DNA from: GCA-002050365 sp964237235
GTDB taxonomy: Bacteria; Acidobacteriota; Blastocatellia; Pyrinomonadales; Pyrinomonadaceae
Assembly (NCBI GenBank): GCA_964237235.1
Contig: CAXSGY010000001.1
Coordinates: forward strand, 310,001 to 374,000
Reading direction: 5' to 3'
Length of the DNA stretch: 64,000 nucleotides
The notes under the pieces were generated by a model. That model had not been told where the DNA came from. It saw only the letters and a list, made by a program, of their open reading frames with translations, and did no database searches. The position numbers and the translations under genes were made by a program. This document shows, piece by piece, positions 7,310 to 15,717 of this stretch. Within the stretch, counting starts at the first letter, position 1. Every line of letters begins with the position of its first letter.

Positions 7310-9151
7310 TCAATTCGCCGCCGCCAATTCTTCTTCTAAAAGCTGGCGTTCGTACAAATCGGCATATTCGCCGTCGAGCCGGATTAATTCGTCATGCGTT
7401 CCGCGCTCGACGATGCGCCCGTCTTCGAGAACGCAAATCAAATCCGCGTCGCGCACGGTCGAGGTGCGGTGTGAAACGATAAGCGTCGTCCGATTCTGTC
7501 GCACGTCGCGCAAGCCGCTTAAAATTCTTTCTTCGGTGTATGTGTCAACCGCCGATAAGGAATCGTCGAGAATCAGGATACGCGGATTTTTCATCACCGC
7601 GCGGGCAATCGCCGTCCGCTGTTTTTGCCCACCCGATAAAGTGATACCGCGCTCGCCGACGAGCTGTGCGTATTTATACGGAAAATCTTCGATGTCGCTT
7701 GCCAGACTCGCAATTTCCGCCGACCGTCTGATTTCCGATTTGAGACTTAGAACTTCCGTCTGTTCGCTGTTAAAGCCCGGCATTTCCGTCTGCGCGTCCG
7801 GGTTGCCGACGGCTTCGCGCAGAGCGAAATTTTCGGTTTGCAATTCTTCCTTTTCGATGCCGAACGCGATATTTTCCGACAAAGTATCGCTGAACAAAAA
7901 AGTTTCCTGCGGCACAACGCCGACGGCGCGGCGCAGCTGGGCGAGCGGAAATTCTCTGACCGGAACGTCGTCAATCAAAACCGCGCCGTCGGGCGCGTCG
8001 AGCAGGCGCGGAATCAAACTGATTAAAGTTGATTTGCCGCTGCCGGTTTTGCCGACGAGCGCGACGGTTTCGCCCGTCTGAATTTTCAAATTAATATCGC
8101 TCAAAATCGGCGTTCCGTTATAGGCGAAATTCAAATTGCGAAATTCGATTTTGCCTTTAATCGGCGGCTGCGTTTTTGCGTCGGGCGCATCTTTAATCGC
8201 CGGTTCACTTTCCAAAATTTCGTTAAATCGTTTAAGCGAAGCCGTGCCGCGCTGGTATAAATTGACGACGTAGCCGAGCGCAATCAGATACCAGACCATT
8301 CTTTGCAAATAAAGAATAAACGAAGTGAATTCGCCCGCCGAAATCTCGCCGCGCACCGCCATCGGAACGCCGACGGCGACGATAATGACGAAACCCAAAC
8401 CGATAAAAAAGAACAGCAGCGGGCGCATCGCCGCGCCGAATTTGACGAGCGAGATATTGCGCTTCGCGTATTCGCGGTTTAATTCCTGAAATTTTTCAAT
8501 CTCCGACCCTTCCTGCGCGTAGGCGCGCACGACGCGCACGCCGTTTAAATTCTCCTGCGCCCGCGCCGTGATATTGGAGAAAAATTCCTGAATCTTTTCA
8601 AACCGCGTGTGAACCTGCCCGCCGATATATTTTACCGTCAGAGAAACGAACGGCATCGGAATCAGCAAAAGCAGAGTTAATTTCACATTGATTCGCAAAA
8701 GAATCGGCAGCACGATGGCGAGCGCGAAAATCGCCTGAAACGAATATAAAATCATCGGTCCGACGATTTGCCTGACCGCTGATAAATCGTTCGTCGCCCG
8801 CGCCATCAGATCGCCGACGCGCGTATTTTGAAAATATTCGAGCGGCTGATCAACGAGCGCGGCGTAAAAATCGCGGCGCATATCATATTCGATATGCCGC
8901 GAAGCGTTTATCAAAAGCCTTCGCTGCCAGAACAGAAAAATGCCGCTGATAAAATTTACGCCCAAAATGACGAGCGGATAAAAAATGATTTTGTTCCACG
9001 TCACGTCCGCGCTCAAATCGTCAATCGCGCGCCCGACTAAATAAGGAATAAGCAGCCCGAACGACATCGAGACGAGAATAAATAAAATTCCCGTCAAAAT
9101 ATGATATTTGTAAGGCAAAAAATAGCGCGCGAATTTTTTAATTTCTTCCAT
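7310..9151 (-). CDS. ABC exporter, fused permease and ATPase (MsbA/LmrA-like)
   Basis: The 613-residue half-transporter has a six-helix ABC membrane domain (residues 1-310) and a nucleotide-binding domain with Walker A GKTGSGKST (367-375), Q-loop VPQET (413-417), signature LSGGQ (505-509), Walker B ILILDD (525-530) and an H-loop histidine in VSHRTST. It should work as a homodimer in the inner membrane, exporting lipid, peptide or drug. Odd feature: about 43 extra residues (433-475) lie between the Q-loop and the signature, in the helical subdomain that touches the membrane domain. The end of this insert is coded by decayed heptamer words (7727-7761). All catalytic motifs are intact, so it is probably active. 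The substrate cannot be predicted. Confidence 0.92.
   Translation of the reverse strand: MEEIKKFARYFLPYKYHILTGILFILVSMSFGLLIPYLVGRAIDDLSADVTWNKIIFYPLVILGVNFISGIFLFWQRRLLINASRHIEYDMRRDFYAALVDQPLEYFQNTRVGDLMARATNDLSAVRQIVGPMILYSFQAIFALAIVLPILLRINVKLTLLLLIPMPFVSLTVKYIGGQVHTRFEKIQEFFSNITARAQENLNGVRVVRAYAQEGSEIEKFQELNREYAKRNISLVKFGAAMRPLLFFFIGLGFVIIVAVGVPMAVRGEISAGEFTSFILYLQRMVWYLIALGYVVNLYQRGTASLKRFNEILESEPAIKDAPDAKTQPPIKGKIEFRNLNFAYNGTPILSDINLKIQTGETVALVGKTGSGKSTLISLIPRLLDAPDGAVLIDDVPVREFPLAQLRRAVGVVPQETFLFSDTLSENIAFGIEKEELQTENFALREAVGNPDAQTEMPGFNSEQTEVLSLKSEIRRSAEIASLASDIEDFPYKYAQLVGERGITLSGGQKQRTAIARAVMKNPRILILDDSLSAVDTYTEERILSGLRDVRQNRTTLIVSHRTSTVRDADLICVLEDGRIVERGTHDELIRLDGEYADLYERQLLEEELAAAN
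7727..7761. repeat. Decayed heptamer words inside the ABC exporter gene
   Basis: Reading the + strand, five 7-base units follow one another: TCTGATT, TCCGATT, TGAGACT, TAGAACT, TCCGTCT. They code for the end of the family-atypical insertion between Q-loop and signature motif. The units are more diverged than the heptamers in thrC and thrA. Confidence 0.5.
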
Positions 9152-9160
9152 AATTCGATT

Positions 9161-9218
9161 AGCGGTGAGCGGTAAATTCGATAATACATTTACCGCTTAC
9201 CGCTTACCATTTACCACT
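9161..9218. repeat. Heptamer word-repeat hairpin (GCGGTGA/GCGGTAA type)
   Basis: AGCGGTGAGCGGTAAA (9161-9176) pairs with TTTACCGCTTACCGCT (9189-9204), with one mismatch and a 12-base loop; two more decayed units run on to 9218. It fills the space between the ABC exporter and the lipoprotein gene and overlaps the last bases of the latter. It is the same word family as 2086-2171 and 17534-17627. Confidence 0.75.
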
Positions 9219-9915
9219 AAAAAGCCGTTTGAAATTCTTTCATTGTAACTTTGCGAAAATCCTTCGGCAGTTCAAAATTTTTCGCGTCCGGCTGAAGGTT
9301 GAAATTCTTTAATTCAACGGTCAGCGTCAGATTTTTTTGTTCGCCGTTTACCGCGTAAAACTCCTGCTTGACGGGCAGACCGATTCGTTCATCAACCCAA
9401 ACTATAATTTCCGAAGCGTTTGAATCATTGAAACGGACGCGAAACTTCGTCAAATTGTTTTCCGCGCCGAGCGTCTCGAACCGCGCGCCCGTTTTTTGAT
9501 TCGTTAATTCGGCGGTTAAAAAATTAAACGGCGCGTTCGTTTCCTCACCGAAAGCGTTTATCGAAGCATCGCTTTCGACGTAAATTTTCCGGCGCGGATC
9601 AAGCAAAAAAATTTGATTCGCGTCAATTTGCAAAATGCTTCGCTCCTCTGACGCTTTTTGATAATCGAAAGTCGTCAAACGCCGTTTACCGCTGCGCGCC
9701 GTGAAAAACTTATCTTCGATGCCGTTTGCCGTCACGACGATTTCCGTTTGAAAATTCTCCGGCTCTTTAGTCGAAAACGGAACCACGCTTTTCGTTTCAG
9801 CGGCAGTCACCGGCGCGTTCGGCGGCGCGTCAATTTGCGTGCGGCACGAAGCGCACGATGACGCAGACAGCGCAACCGAGATGAAAATAAATTTTAGCAA
9901 ATTTGACGAACGCAT
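9217..9915 (-). CDS. Lipoprotein of the LolA/outer-membrane lipoprotein-sorting type
   Basis: The 232-residue product begins with a lipoprotein signal peptide whose lipobox is LSASSC (cysteine at 21), so it should be acylated and anchored in a membrane. The remainder is a run of short beta strands (TEIVVTANGIEDKFFTARSGKRRLTTFDY, YVESDASINAFGEETNAPFNF, IIVWVDERIGLPVKQEFY, LTVELKNFNL) and ends FELPKDFRKVTM, the pattern seen in LolA/LolB-fold lipid-carrier-like proteins of Acidobacteria. It diverges from the SGNH hydrolase gene with only 47 bases between starts. The actual ligand is unknown. Its 3' end touches a heptamer-repeat hairpin. Confidence 0.6.
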   Translation of the reverse strand: MRSSNLLKFIFISVALSASSCASCRTQIDAPPNAPVTAAETKSVVPFSTKEPENFQTEIVVTANGIEDKFFTARSGKRRLTTFDYQKASEERSILQIDANQIFLLDPRRKIYVESDASINAFGEETNAPFNFLTAELTNQKTGARFETLGAENNLTKFRVRFNDSNASEIIVWVDERIGLPVKQEFYAVNGEQKNLTLTVELKNFNLQPDAKNFELPKDFRKVTMKEFQTAF

Positions 9916-9962
9916 CGGCGAAGTGAGATTTTATCACATTCGGAAAGATTGTTAATTTCGAG

Positions 9963-10706
9963 ATGAACCGTAAACTCTTACAATTTTTTTACGTCGCGGG
10001 CGGCATCGCCGTTTTACCAATCGTGCCGTTTCTTTACTGGCAAGGTCGGCGCGTCCGAAAACGCGTCGGACGGCTTCCCGACGCGGCGGGCGCGACCGTC
10101 GGACAATTCGGAAACTTTGCAGAAACGGTAAATTTGCTCGCCGTCGGCGAATCAACCGTCGCCGGTGTCGGCGCGGCGAATCACCGGGACGCGCTCGCCG
10201 GACAACTCGCCAGCTATTTGAGTTGGGAAATCGAAAAATCCGTGCGCTGGCACGTCGTCGGCGAAAGCGGCATCACCGTCGGCGAAACTTTGCAGCGACT
10301 CGTTCCCGCGTTGCCTACCGCGCCGATGGATTTCGTCGTCGTCGCGCTCGGCGGCAACGATACGTTCAAAGTCAGCAGCCCGAACCGCTGGCGCAACGGA
10401 ATGACAAAGCTCGTCGAAATTTTGCGCGAAAAATATCCGCACGCCGTAATTTTGCTCGCCAATACGCCGCGCGTCATAGATTTTACGGCGTTGCCCGCGA
10501 CTCTTAAATTTTTTCTCTGGCGCGTCTCGAAACTGCATCACGAGAACGCCATACAAATCGCCTCTGAATACGAAAATGTTTTTTATTACGACGAAGCCGG
10601 CACGGTCGGCGAAGGTTTTTTCAGCGACGGCATTCACCCGTCGGCGCACGGCTACGCGCTCTGGGCGGAAGCGATGATCAAGTTTTTAATGCGAAAAATG
10701 CGATGA
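9963..10706 (+). CDS. Membrane-anchored SGNH/GDSL hydrolase
   Basis: The 247-residue protein has one N-terminal hydrophobic segment (residues 5-25) followed by basic residues, an uncleaved anchor or signal. The SGNH blocks are present: block I is AVGESTVAGVG, with GEST replacing GDS (nucleophile serine); block III is ALGGNDTF, giving the oxyanion asparagine; block V is SDGIHPSAHGY, giving catalytic Asp and His. These enzymes hydrolyse esters of lipids, carbohydrates or acyl-CoA. The last four bases overlap the ATG of the next gene (ATGA), so the two are translationally coupled and may share a task. Confidence 0.85.
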   Translation: MNRKLLQFFYVAGGIAVLPIVPFLYWQGRRVRKRVGRLPDAAGATVGQFGNFAETVNLLAVGESTVAGVGAANHRDALAGQLASYLSWEIEKSVRWHVVGESGITVGETLQRLVPALPTAPMDFVVVALGGNDTFKVSSPNRWRNGMTKLVEILREKYPHAVILLANTPRVIDFTALPATLKFFLWRVSKLHHENAIQIASEYENVFYYDEAGTVGEGFFSDGIHPSAHGYALWAEAMIKFLMRKMR

Positions 10707-12184
10707 CTCTCGAAGAAATTTTCAAAGAAATTTCCGACGCGCTCGATGCTCGCAACGAATGGCTTTTGATTGACGCGGACGGAAGAAGTTTTGCGCTCAA
10801 ACGCGCGGAAATCGAACTCGAAAACGCGCGCGGGAAAATTCTTCTCGGATTTTTAAACGATCAGGGTTTTCAAACCTGGCGCGTCGTCAAACATCAAAAA
10901 GCGGCGAAAAAATTAACGCTCGATTTGACGCGCAACTTCGAGCGCGAGAAAACGCGGATTAATTTCGCGCCGCGCGTTTCAAACGCGGAATTGAGCGATT
11001 CAATCGAGCTGGCGCGGCTCGAAAAAGCGAATCAAATCGCCCGCCTGATAATCGCGGAAACGCCGCGCGCTAAACTCGTCCGCGCCGCGCTCAACGAAGA
11101 AAACGGACGTTTTGCCGAAATCTTTTTCGACGACCAAGCGCGAAAAAAACAAATCTTCGCGCTCGCCGATGTCACCGAATCCGTCGCGCCCGAAACGCTT
11201 TTGACGTTCGCCGTTCTGCGGCTTGCCCGACTTGAAAACCGCCGCCGTCCGATCAATGAAATTTGGATTTTGGCGGAGAAAAAATCGTTCAAAAATCTGC
11301 GCCGCCTGCACGCTTTGCTGGCGAAGAATTGCCGGGAAAAAATTTGCGTCAAAGAAATTTTCCGACCGCCCGCGAAAAACGGCGAAACAACAATTAAGAG
11401 TTACGAACCGCTTTCGATTTCGCAACTCTGGCGCGAAAAACCGTCGAAAATCGCTTTGCCGGAAAACGCGCAGACGAGTCGCACCGCCGCCGAAATAATC
11501 AAACTCGCGCCCGGCGCGATTGATTCGATTTTTACCAAACACGGCGAAACCCTGCGTTTTCGAGGCTTGCCGTTCGCCCGCGTTCGCTGTGTCAGCGACG
11601 CAGAAAAATGCTGGTTCGGCATTAACCGCGACCGCCGAATCTTAAACGAAAAGACGCGCGAAGAATTTTTCGATCTTTTGGAAAATTTAAAGATTTACCG
11701 CCGCTTCGATGCGAAAAACAAACGCCACGAGTTTTTCCGGCGCGCGCCCGAAGCGTGGCTTGAAGCCGCCTTAAGACGCGACATCAACCGGCTCGACGGC
11801 AATCTGATTTTGTCGCCGCTTTATAATCAGTTTCGCGCCGGCGGCGATAAAATTGATTTGCTCGCGCTGCGCCGCGACGGGCGTTTAATCGTCGTCGAAT
11901 TAAAAGTCGAACCCGACCGCGAAATGATTTTTCAGGCAATTGATTACTGGCGCAAAATCGAATTGCAGCGGCACGGCGGAATTCTGCGAAAAACGAAAAT
12001 TTTCGGCGAGATTGAAATATCCGAGAAACCGGCAATCGTTTACCTCGCCGCGCCGACGCTCGCGTTTCACCGCGATTTTGAATTTTTATCGAAAACAATC
12101 GCGCCCGAGATCGAAATTTATCGTTTCGACTTAAACGAAAACTGGCGCGAAAATTTAAAGATTATGCGCGTGGAGAAAAAGTAG
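10703..12184 (+). CDS. Unknown protein with a C-terminal PD-(D/E)XK nuclease-like core
   Basis: I do not recognise the whole 493-residue protein. The first 360 residues are charged, alpha/beta in pattern, with no clear motif. Near the C-terminus, GGDKIDLLALRRDGRL then VVELKV gives D385 followed by E399-x-K401, the metal-binding signature of PD-(D/E)XK nucleases (as in NucS/RecB-like domains), with QAIDYWRKI after it, a usual helix of that fold. No helicase, methylase or transposase lies nearby. It is translationally coupled to the SGNH hydrolase upstream. It could be a nucleic-acid repair or defence nuclease; the call rests on the short motif only. Confidence 0.5.
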   Translation: MTLEEIFKEISDALDARNEWLLIDADGRSFALKRAEIELENARGKILLGFLNDQGFQTWRVVKHQKAAKKLTLDLTRNFEREKTRINFAPRVSNAELSDSIELARLEKANQIARLIIAETPRAKLVRAALNEENGRFAEIFFDDQARKKQIFALADVTESVAPETLLTFAVLRLARLENRRRPINEIWILAEKKSFKNLRRLHALLAKNCREKICVKEIFRPPAKNGETTIKSYEPLSISQLWREKPSKIALPENAQTSRTAAEIIKLAPGAIDSIFTKHGETLRFRGLPFARVRCVSDAEKCWFGINRDRRILNEKTREEFFDLLENLKIYRRFDAKNKRHEFFRRAPEAWLEAALRRDINRLDGNLILSPLYNQFRAGGDKIDLLALRRDGRLIVVELKVEPDREMIFQAIDYWRKIELQRHGGILRKTKIFGEIEISEKPAIVYLAAPTLAFHRDFEFLSKTIAPEIEIYRFDLNENWRENLKIMRVEKK

Positions 12185-12215
12185 ATTTTTCGACGAAAAC
12201 AAAATTAAAAACTTC

Positions 12216-12289
12216 AGCCACGAATGACACAAATGAACACGAATAAATTTAAATAAAATAATTCGTGTCCATTTGTGTCATTCGTGGCT
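12216..12289. repeat. Three-copy 9-mer hairpin (CCACGAATG / ACACAAATG / AACACGAAT)
   Basis: The left arm 12216-12244 and right arm 12261-12289 pair over 29 bases with one mismatch around a 16-base A/T loop. Each arm is three degenerate 9-base copies. It lies between two convergent genes, where it could also stop transcription or protect message ends, but no T-run follows. Related hairpins are at 20846-20917 and 29644-29820. Confidence 0.85.
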
Positions 12290-12353
12290 AAATTCTGTTA
12301 AAAACAATTTCGCACGATTACCTAAACATTTCAATAAAAATATTTCTAAATGC

Positions 12354-13871
12354 TTATTTCGGCGCGGAATTTCTGCCCGTTCTGGTCACGGCGGTGCGTT
12401 TTTCATCTCCCGCGCCGTCGGCGACGACGACTTTGATTTGCCGGAAACTGCCGTCCGCGTCCGCGTTGGTCGGCGCATAGGAAACTAAATATTGCGTTCG
12501 CAGCTCGCCGGAAATTTCCCCGGCGATTTGCGGCAGCTTATCAATCGAATCGGGAAAATAAACTTTGCCGCCGGTTTCCTGCGCCAAACGATTCAAGAAA
12601 TTTTCGGCTTTTTGTTGGCGGCTGATGCCGTCCGCTTCCGCGTCTTTGCTCAAATTGTTGACGAACCCGACGGCGTAAATCTGCACATTCGATTCGCGCA
12701 GCAATTTGAAAAGCTCCTGTTCGTTATGCGTGCTTCCGCGGTCGTCGCCGTCGGAAACCAAGATCAGAGTTCTGAGTTTTACGTCGTCTTTTTTTCGGGT
12801 GTTTTGATATGCTTCAACCTGTTTCGCCGTTTGATAAATCGCGTCAATAATCGCCGTTTGTCCGCCTTCGACAAACAGATTATCGAGCGCGCTGCCGAGC
12901 GCGGTTTTATTCGCCGTAAAATCCTGCGCGACCTCGATTTTATCTTTGCCGACAAAGCGCACAATCATCGTTTCGTCTTTCGGGCGATTCGTGCCGACGA
13001 TGATTTTTCCGGCTTCGATGACCTTGGCGAGCTGCGAGCGAAGCGAGCGCGAATTGTCTATGACGAGCGCGTTAATGACCGGCACTTCGGCGGTCGTAAA
13101 TGCGGTAATCGGCTGCAACACGTTGTCCTCGTAAACTTCAAACTGCGCCTGGTTTAACTTGCCGACCGGACGATTTTTGTCGTTGACGACGCGCACGTTC
13201 AGGCTGACTTCCGCCGTGTCAACACGCAAAACTTCTTCGTCTTCAATCGGCGTTTTTTCGTTCGGCGGCGCGGCTGATTTTTCCGTCGAAGCTGAATTTA
13301 CGTTCGGCGTTTCATTCTTAACCGACGGCGCGCTTGCCTTGATCGGCAGCGCGTCGGCTTGTTTTTTTTGAGGTTCTTTTTCCTTCGGACTTTCCTTAAT
13401 TTTCGCCCTCTCCCGCGCTTTTTCCGCCGGTTGCGGCTTCTGCTTGTCCTGCGGTTGCGGCGTTTCCTGCGGCTTTTGATTTTCCTTGGGTTTTGCAGGT
13501 TTCTCTACTTCCGCCGTTTTCTGAGGTTTCGGAATATTTTGCGCGTTCGGTTCGACGTTCTCAGCCGTTTTCGGTTCGATTTTTACGGACGATTTTTCGG
13601 CTTTGCCTAAAATCCGCAGCGTGTCTTTGCGAATCCAGCCTTTGTTTTGGCTGCTTTCTACGGAAACGAAATAAAAACCGTTCGTGTCCTGTTTTTTCTC
13701 TAAAATAATTTTTTCGCCGTTCTGCACGGTCTGAATTTTTTCCGCGCTCGCGTCCGGCGATTTTCGCAAAAAAGTCCACGTCACGGCGACTTCCGCCTGC
13801 GTCTGCGCGAAAACCGCCGGAGCAATTAATAATACAAAAATATTTGCGATTAACAATTTTGCAAATTTCAT
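12354..13871 (-). CDS. Secreted SH3b + VWFA-related protein (acidobacterial family)
   Basis: The 505-residue protein has a signal peptide (1-22, ending AVFAQ), a bacterial SH3-like domain (about 27-90, with GEKIILEKKQDTNGFYFVSV and KGWIRKDTLRIL), a lysine/proline/glutamate-rich low-complexity linker (about 95-205), and a VWFA-related domain (about 218-500). The metal site is degenerate: the usual DxSxS appears as DNSRSLRSQ. The C-terminus has the family hallmark YLVSYAPTNADADGSFRQIKVVV. The family is abundant in Acidobacteria; its partners are unknown. It is the last gene of a three-gene set transcribed towards the left, after another VWFA protein and a small secreted protein. Confidence 0.85.
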   Translation of the reverse strand: MKFAKLLIANIFVLLIAPAVFAQTQAEVAVTWTFLRKSPDASAEKIQTVQNGEKIILEKKQDTNGFYFVSVESSQNKGWIRKDTLRILGKAEKSSVKIEPKTAENVEPNAQNIPKPQKTAEVEKPAKPKENQKPQETPQPQDKQKPQPAEKARERAKIKESPKEKEPQKKQADALPIKASAPSVKNETPNVNSASTEKSAAPPNEKTPIEDEEVLRVDTAEVSLNVRVVNDKNRPVGKLNQAQFEVYEDNVLQPITAFTTAEVPVINALVIDNSRSLRSQLAKVIEAGKIIVGTNRPKDETMIVRFVGKDKIEVAQDFTANKTALGSALDNLFVEGGQTAIIDAIYQTAKQVEAYQNTRKKDDVKLRTLILVSDGDDRGSTHNEQELFKLLRESNVQIYAVGFVNNLSKDAEADGISRQQKAENFLNRLAQETGGKVYFPDSIDKLPQIAGEISGELRTQYLVSYAPTNADADGSFRQIKVVVADGAGDEKRTAVTRTGRNSAPK

Positions 13872-13916
13872 ATTTCATTCCAAAAAAAAACAAAAATTTC
13901 GCCCGTTTCGCCCGTA

Positions 13917-14489
13917 TTATTTTAAGGCGAAGGAATCGAAAAATTTATTCGCGTCCGCGCCGTCAATTTCCGCTTCGGGCAGCACGGCGAGAATCAGATA
14001 AAATCGTCGTTTGTCGAAAAACATTCGCAGACGCTGCACGCGATATTTCAGTTTCACCTGGCTCTCGCGCCCCATAAAACGGCTTTCCGGCACCCTGATA
14101 TGAACTTCGCTTCCCTCGTTGCCGGCGATGTTTATTTTTTCTTCCTTGAGCAGCTCGCCCATATTGGCTTTGATAAAATCTTTGCGGACTTTTTTGAAAT
14201 GCGCTTTTTTCAAAGAATCCCACAAAATTTTTCCCTTCGGCGTGTCGCGGTAGATGACCGAGAAAAAACCTTCCGCGTCGTTAAACGAATAACTGCCCAT
14301 CAAGCTCGCCGACTCCCGTGCTTCTTCGTCGGGACTCAGAACGCCGGGCGATAAAATGCTCCACGCGCCGTCTTGCGGGCTGAAAGTTTGCCACGTTCGA
14401 GCGACATCCTGCTGCGCCGTCGCGCCGTAATTCAAAGCGGTTAACAAAACGCCGATTTGTAAAATTTTAAAAAGCTTTATTCTCGACAT
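13917..14489 (-). CDS. Secreted protein of unknown function between two VWFA genes
   Basis: The 190-residue product has a signal peptide (about 1-25, ending ATAQ) followed by WQTFSPQDGAWSILSPGVL, a motif I have seen only as a general feature of acidobacterial secreted proteins with no assigned role. A beta-rich body (SYSFNDAEGFFSVIYRDTP, GSEVHIRVPESRF) ends RRFYLILAVLPEAEIDGADANKFFDSFAL, suggesting a compact alpha/beta domain. The gene is 21 bases from the upstream VWFA gene and 45 bases from the downstream one, so all three are likely one operon. I infer work with the VWFA proteins in the periplasm or cell surface. Confidence 0.6.
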   Translation of the reverse strand: MSRIKLFKILQIGVLLTALNYGATAQQDVARTWQTFSPQDGAWSILSPGVLSPDEEARESASLMGSYSFNDAEGFFSVIYRDTPKGKILWDSLKKAHFKKVRKDFIKANMGELLKEEKINIAGNEGSEVHIRVPESRFMGRESQVKLKYRVQRLRMFFDKRRFYLILAVLPEAEIDGADANKFFDSFALK

Positions 14490-14510
14490 AATTCGTTTCA
14501 GGCGAAAAAT

Positions 14511-15608
14511 TTACAACTGTTTGGCGCGAAATTTTCCGCGCGCGCGGACGACGACATCGGGACGGCTGACGCTGACGCTGATGTTGCGGGTTTCTGCGTC
14601 GGTCGGCGCGCCCTTTTTTGAACGATAACCGAGCCGGTATTGCTGGCGGAGTTCGGCGGCAACCTGTCTGAAAACGCCGCCGAGCTTCGGCGTGTCGCTC
14701 AGGTAAAATCTTCCGGCAGTCGCTTCCGACATCGCCTTTAACGAATCAATCGCTTCGAGGTCGGCGTTTTTCTCCAACGCTTCAAGGTCTGCGTCGGTCG
14801 CTGTTCCCGCCGGCGCGGGAATAAAAATCGTGTATGTTTTCTTCTTTTTCGCCGGTTTTGGCGTGTCATTTTTTTCAGCCGCTTTTTCCGCTTTTTTTTC
14901 AGATTTTTTGGCTTCCTTTTCTTCTTTGACCGCGCCGGTCGGGTCAATCGAGATTTTGTTAATGCCCGCGCCGGTTTTGTAAAAAACCGTGTAAATCAAA
15001 ACGTCGGATTCTTCGAGCCGACTCAATAATTTATTTTTGGTCGTAAAACCGCCCGAATCTTTGCCGTCCGAAAGCAAAACGATCACTTTGCGCCCCTCGA
15101 CATTATTGAAAGAATCCTGCGCGATTTGTTCGACGGCGCGAAACATTAAAGTTCCGTCTTTGGCGGCGGTCTGCGTTTTGTCGAGCGAATCCTTTAAAAC
15201 TTTGCGGTCGGCGGTGAACGGATTGAGAATTTTTATTTCCGCATCGAACGTGGCGATTAAACATTTGTCGTTCGGATTTAACAAATCAATAAAATCCTTC
15301 GCGGCTGATTTTATATCGTCTAAAGTAAATTCGGTGCTGCCGCTCGTATCGAGCAGCAGAGCGATATTTAAAGGTTCTTCAAAGGTCGAAAAGAACGCGA
15401 TTTTCTGCTCAACGCCGTCTTCGTAAACGGTGAAATCTTTTTTCTTTAAATCGGAAATATAACGCCCGTCGCGGTCGCTGACGGCAACCGGCACGCTGAC
15501 GAGCGTGCGGTCGAATTTGTCGGATTTTTCCGAATCGTTAACCTGCGCCCGCAAGCCGCCGGGCAGAAACAAAATCATCAAAGAAAACGCGGCGAAAATG
15601 ATTTTCAT
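14511..15608 (-). CDS. Secreted VWFA-related protein (acidobacterial family)
   Basis: I start at ATG 15608, which gives a signal peptide (MKIIFAAFSLMILFLPGGLRAQ); an in-frame ATG at 15662 would place 18 hydrophilic residues before it. The 365-residue protein has the VWFA-related fold with the metal site DTSGST intact, preceded by VPVAVSDRDGRYISDLKKKDFTVYEDGVEQKI, which is typical of the family. A lysine/glutamate-rich low-complexity insert (about residues 230-265) interrupts the domain before IFIPAPAGT. The C-terminus has QQYRLGYRSKKGAPTDAETR. It is the first gene of the three-gene set running to 12354. The charged insert is unusual and may be a surface loop. Confidence 0.85.
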   Translation of the reverse strand: MKIIFAAFSLMILFLPGGLRAQVNDSEKSDKFDRTLVSVPVAVSDRDGRYISDLKKKDFTVYEDGVEQKIAFFSTFEEPLNIALLLDTSGSTEFTLDDIKSAAKDFIDLLNPNDKCLIATFDAEIKILNPFTADRKVLKDSLDKTQTAAKDGTLMFRAVEQIAQDSFNNVEGRKVIVLLSDGKDSGGFTTKNKLLSRLEESDVLIYTVFYKTGAGINKISIDPTGAVKEEKEAKKSEKKAEKAAEKNDTPKPAKKKKTYTIFIPAPAGTATDADLEALEKNADLEAIDSLKAMSEATAGRFYLSDTPKLGGVFRQVAAELRQQYRLGYRSKKGAPTDAETRNISVSVSRPDVVVRARGKFRAKQL

Positions 15609-15717
15609 AATTTTTCGATTTGAATCGTTCGATGTCAATTTTCGAGCTTCGGGACGCATCAATTTTTTAAATTATAAAAATTTTTATCAAACGCGGCAAC
15701 GGTTTTGATCGAAAGAT

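Noticed and set aside
12216..12289. Ordinary Rho-independent terminator
   Set aside because: The 29-base arms of three repeated words and the lack of a T-run do not fit; related sequences occur elsewhere as repeats. It may still affect transcript ends.
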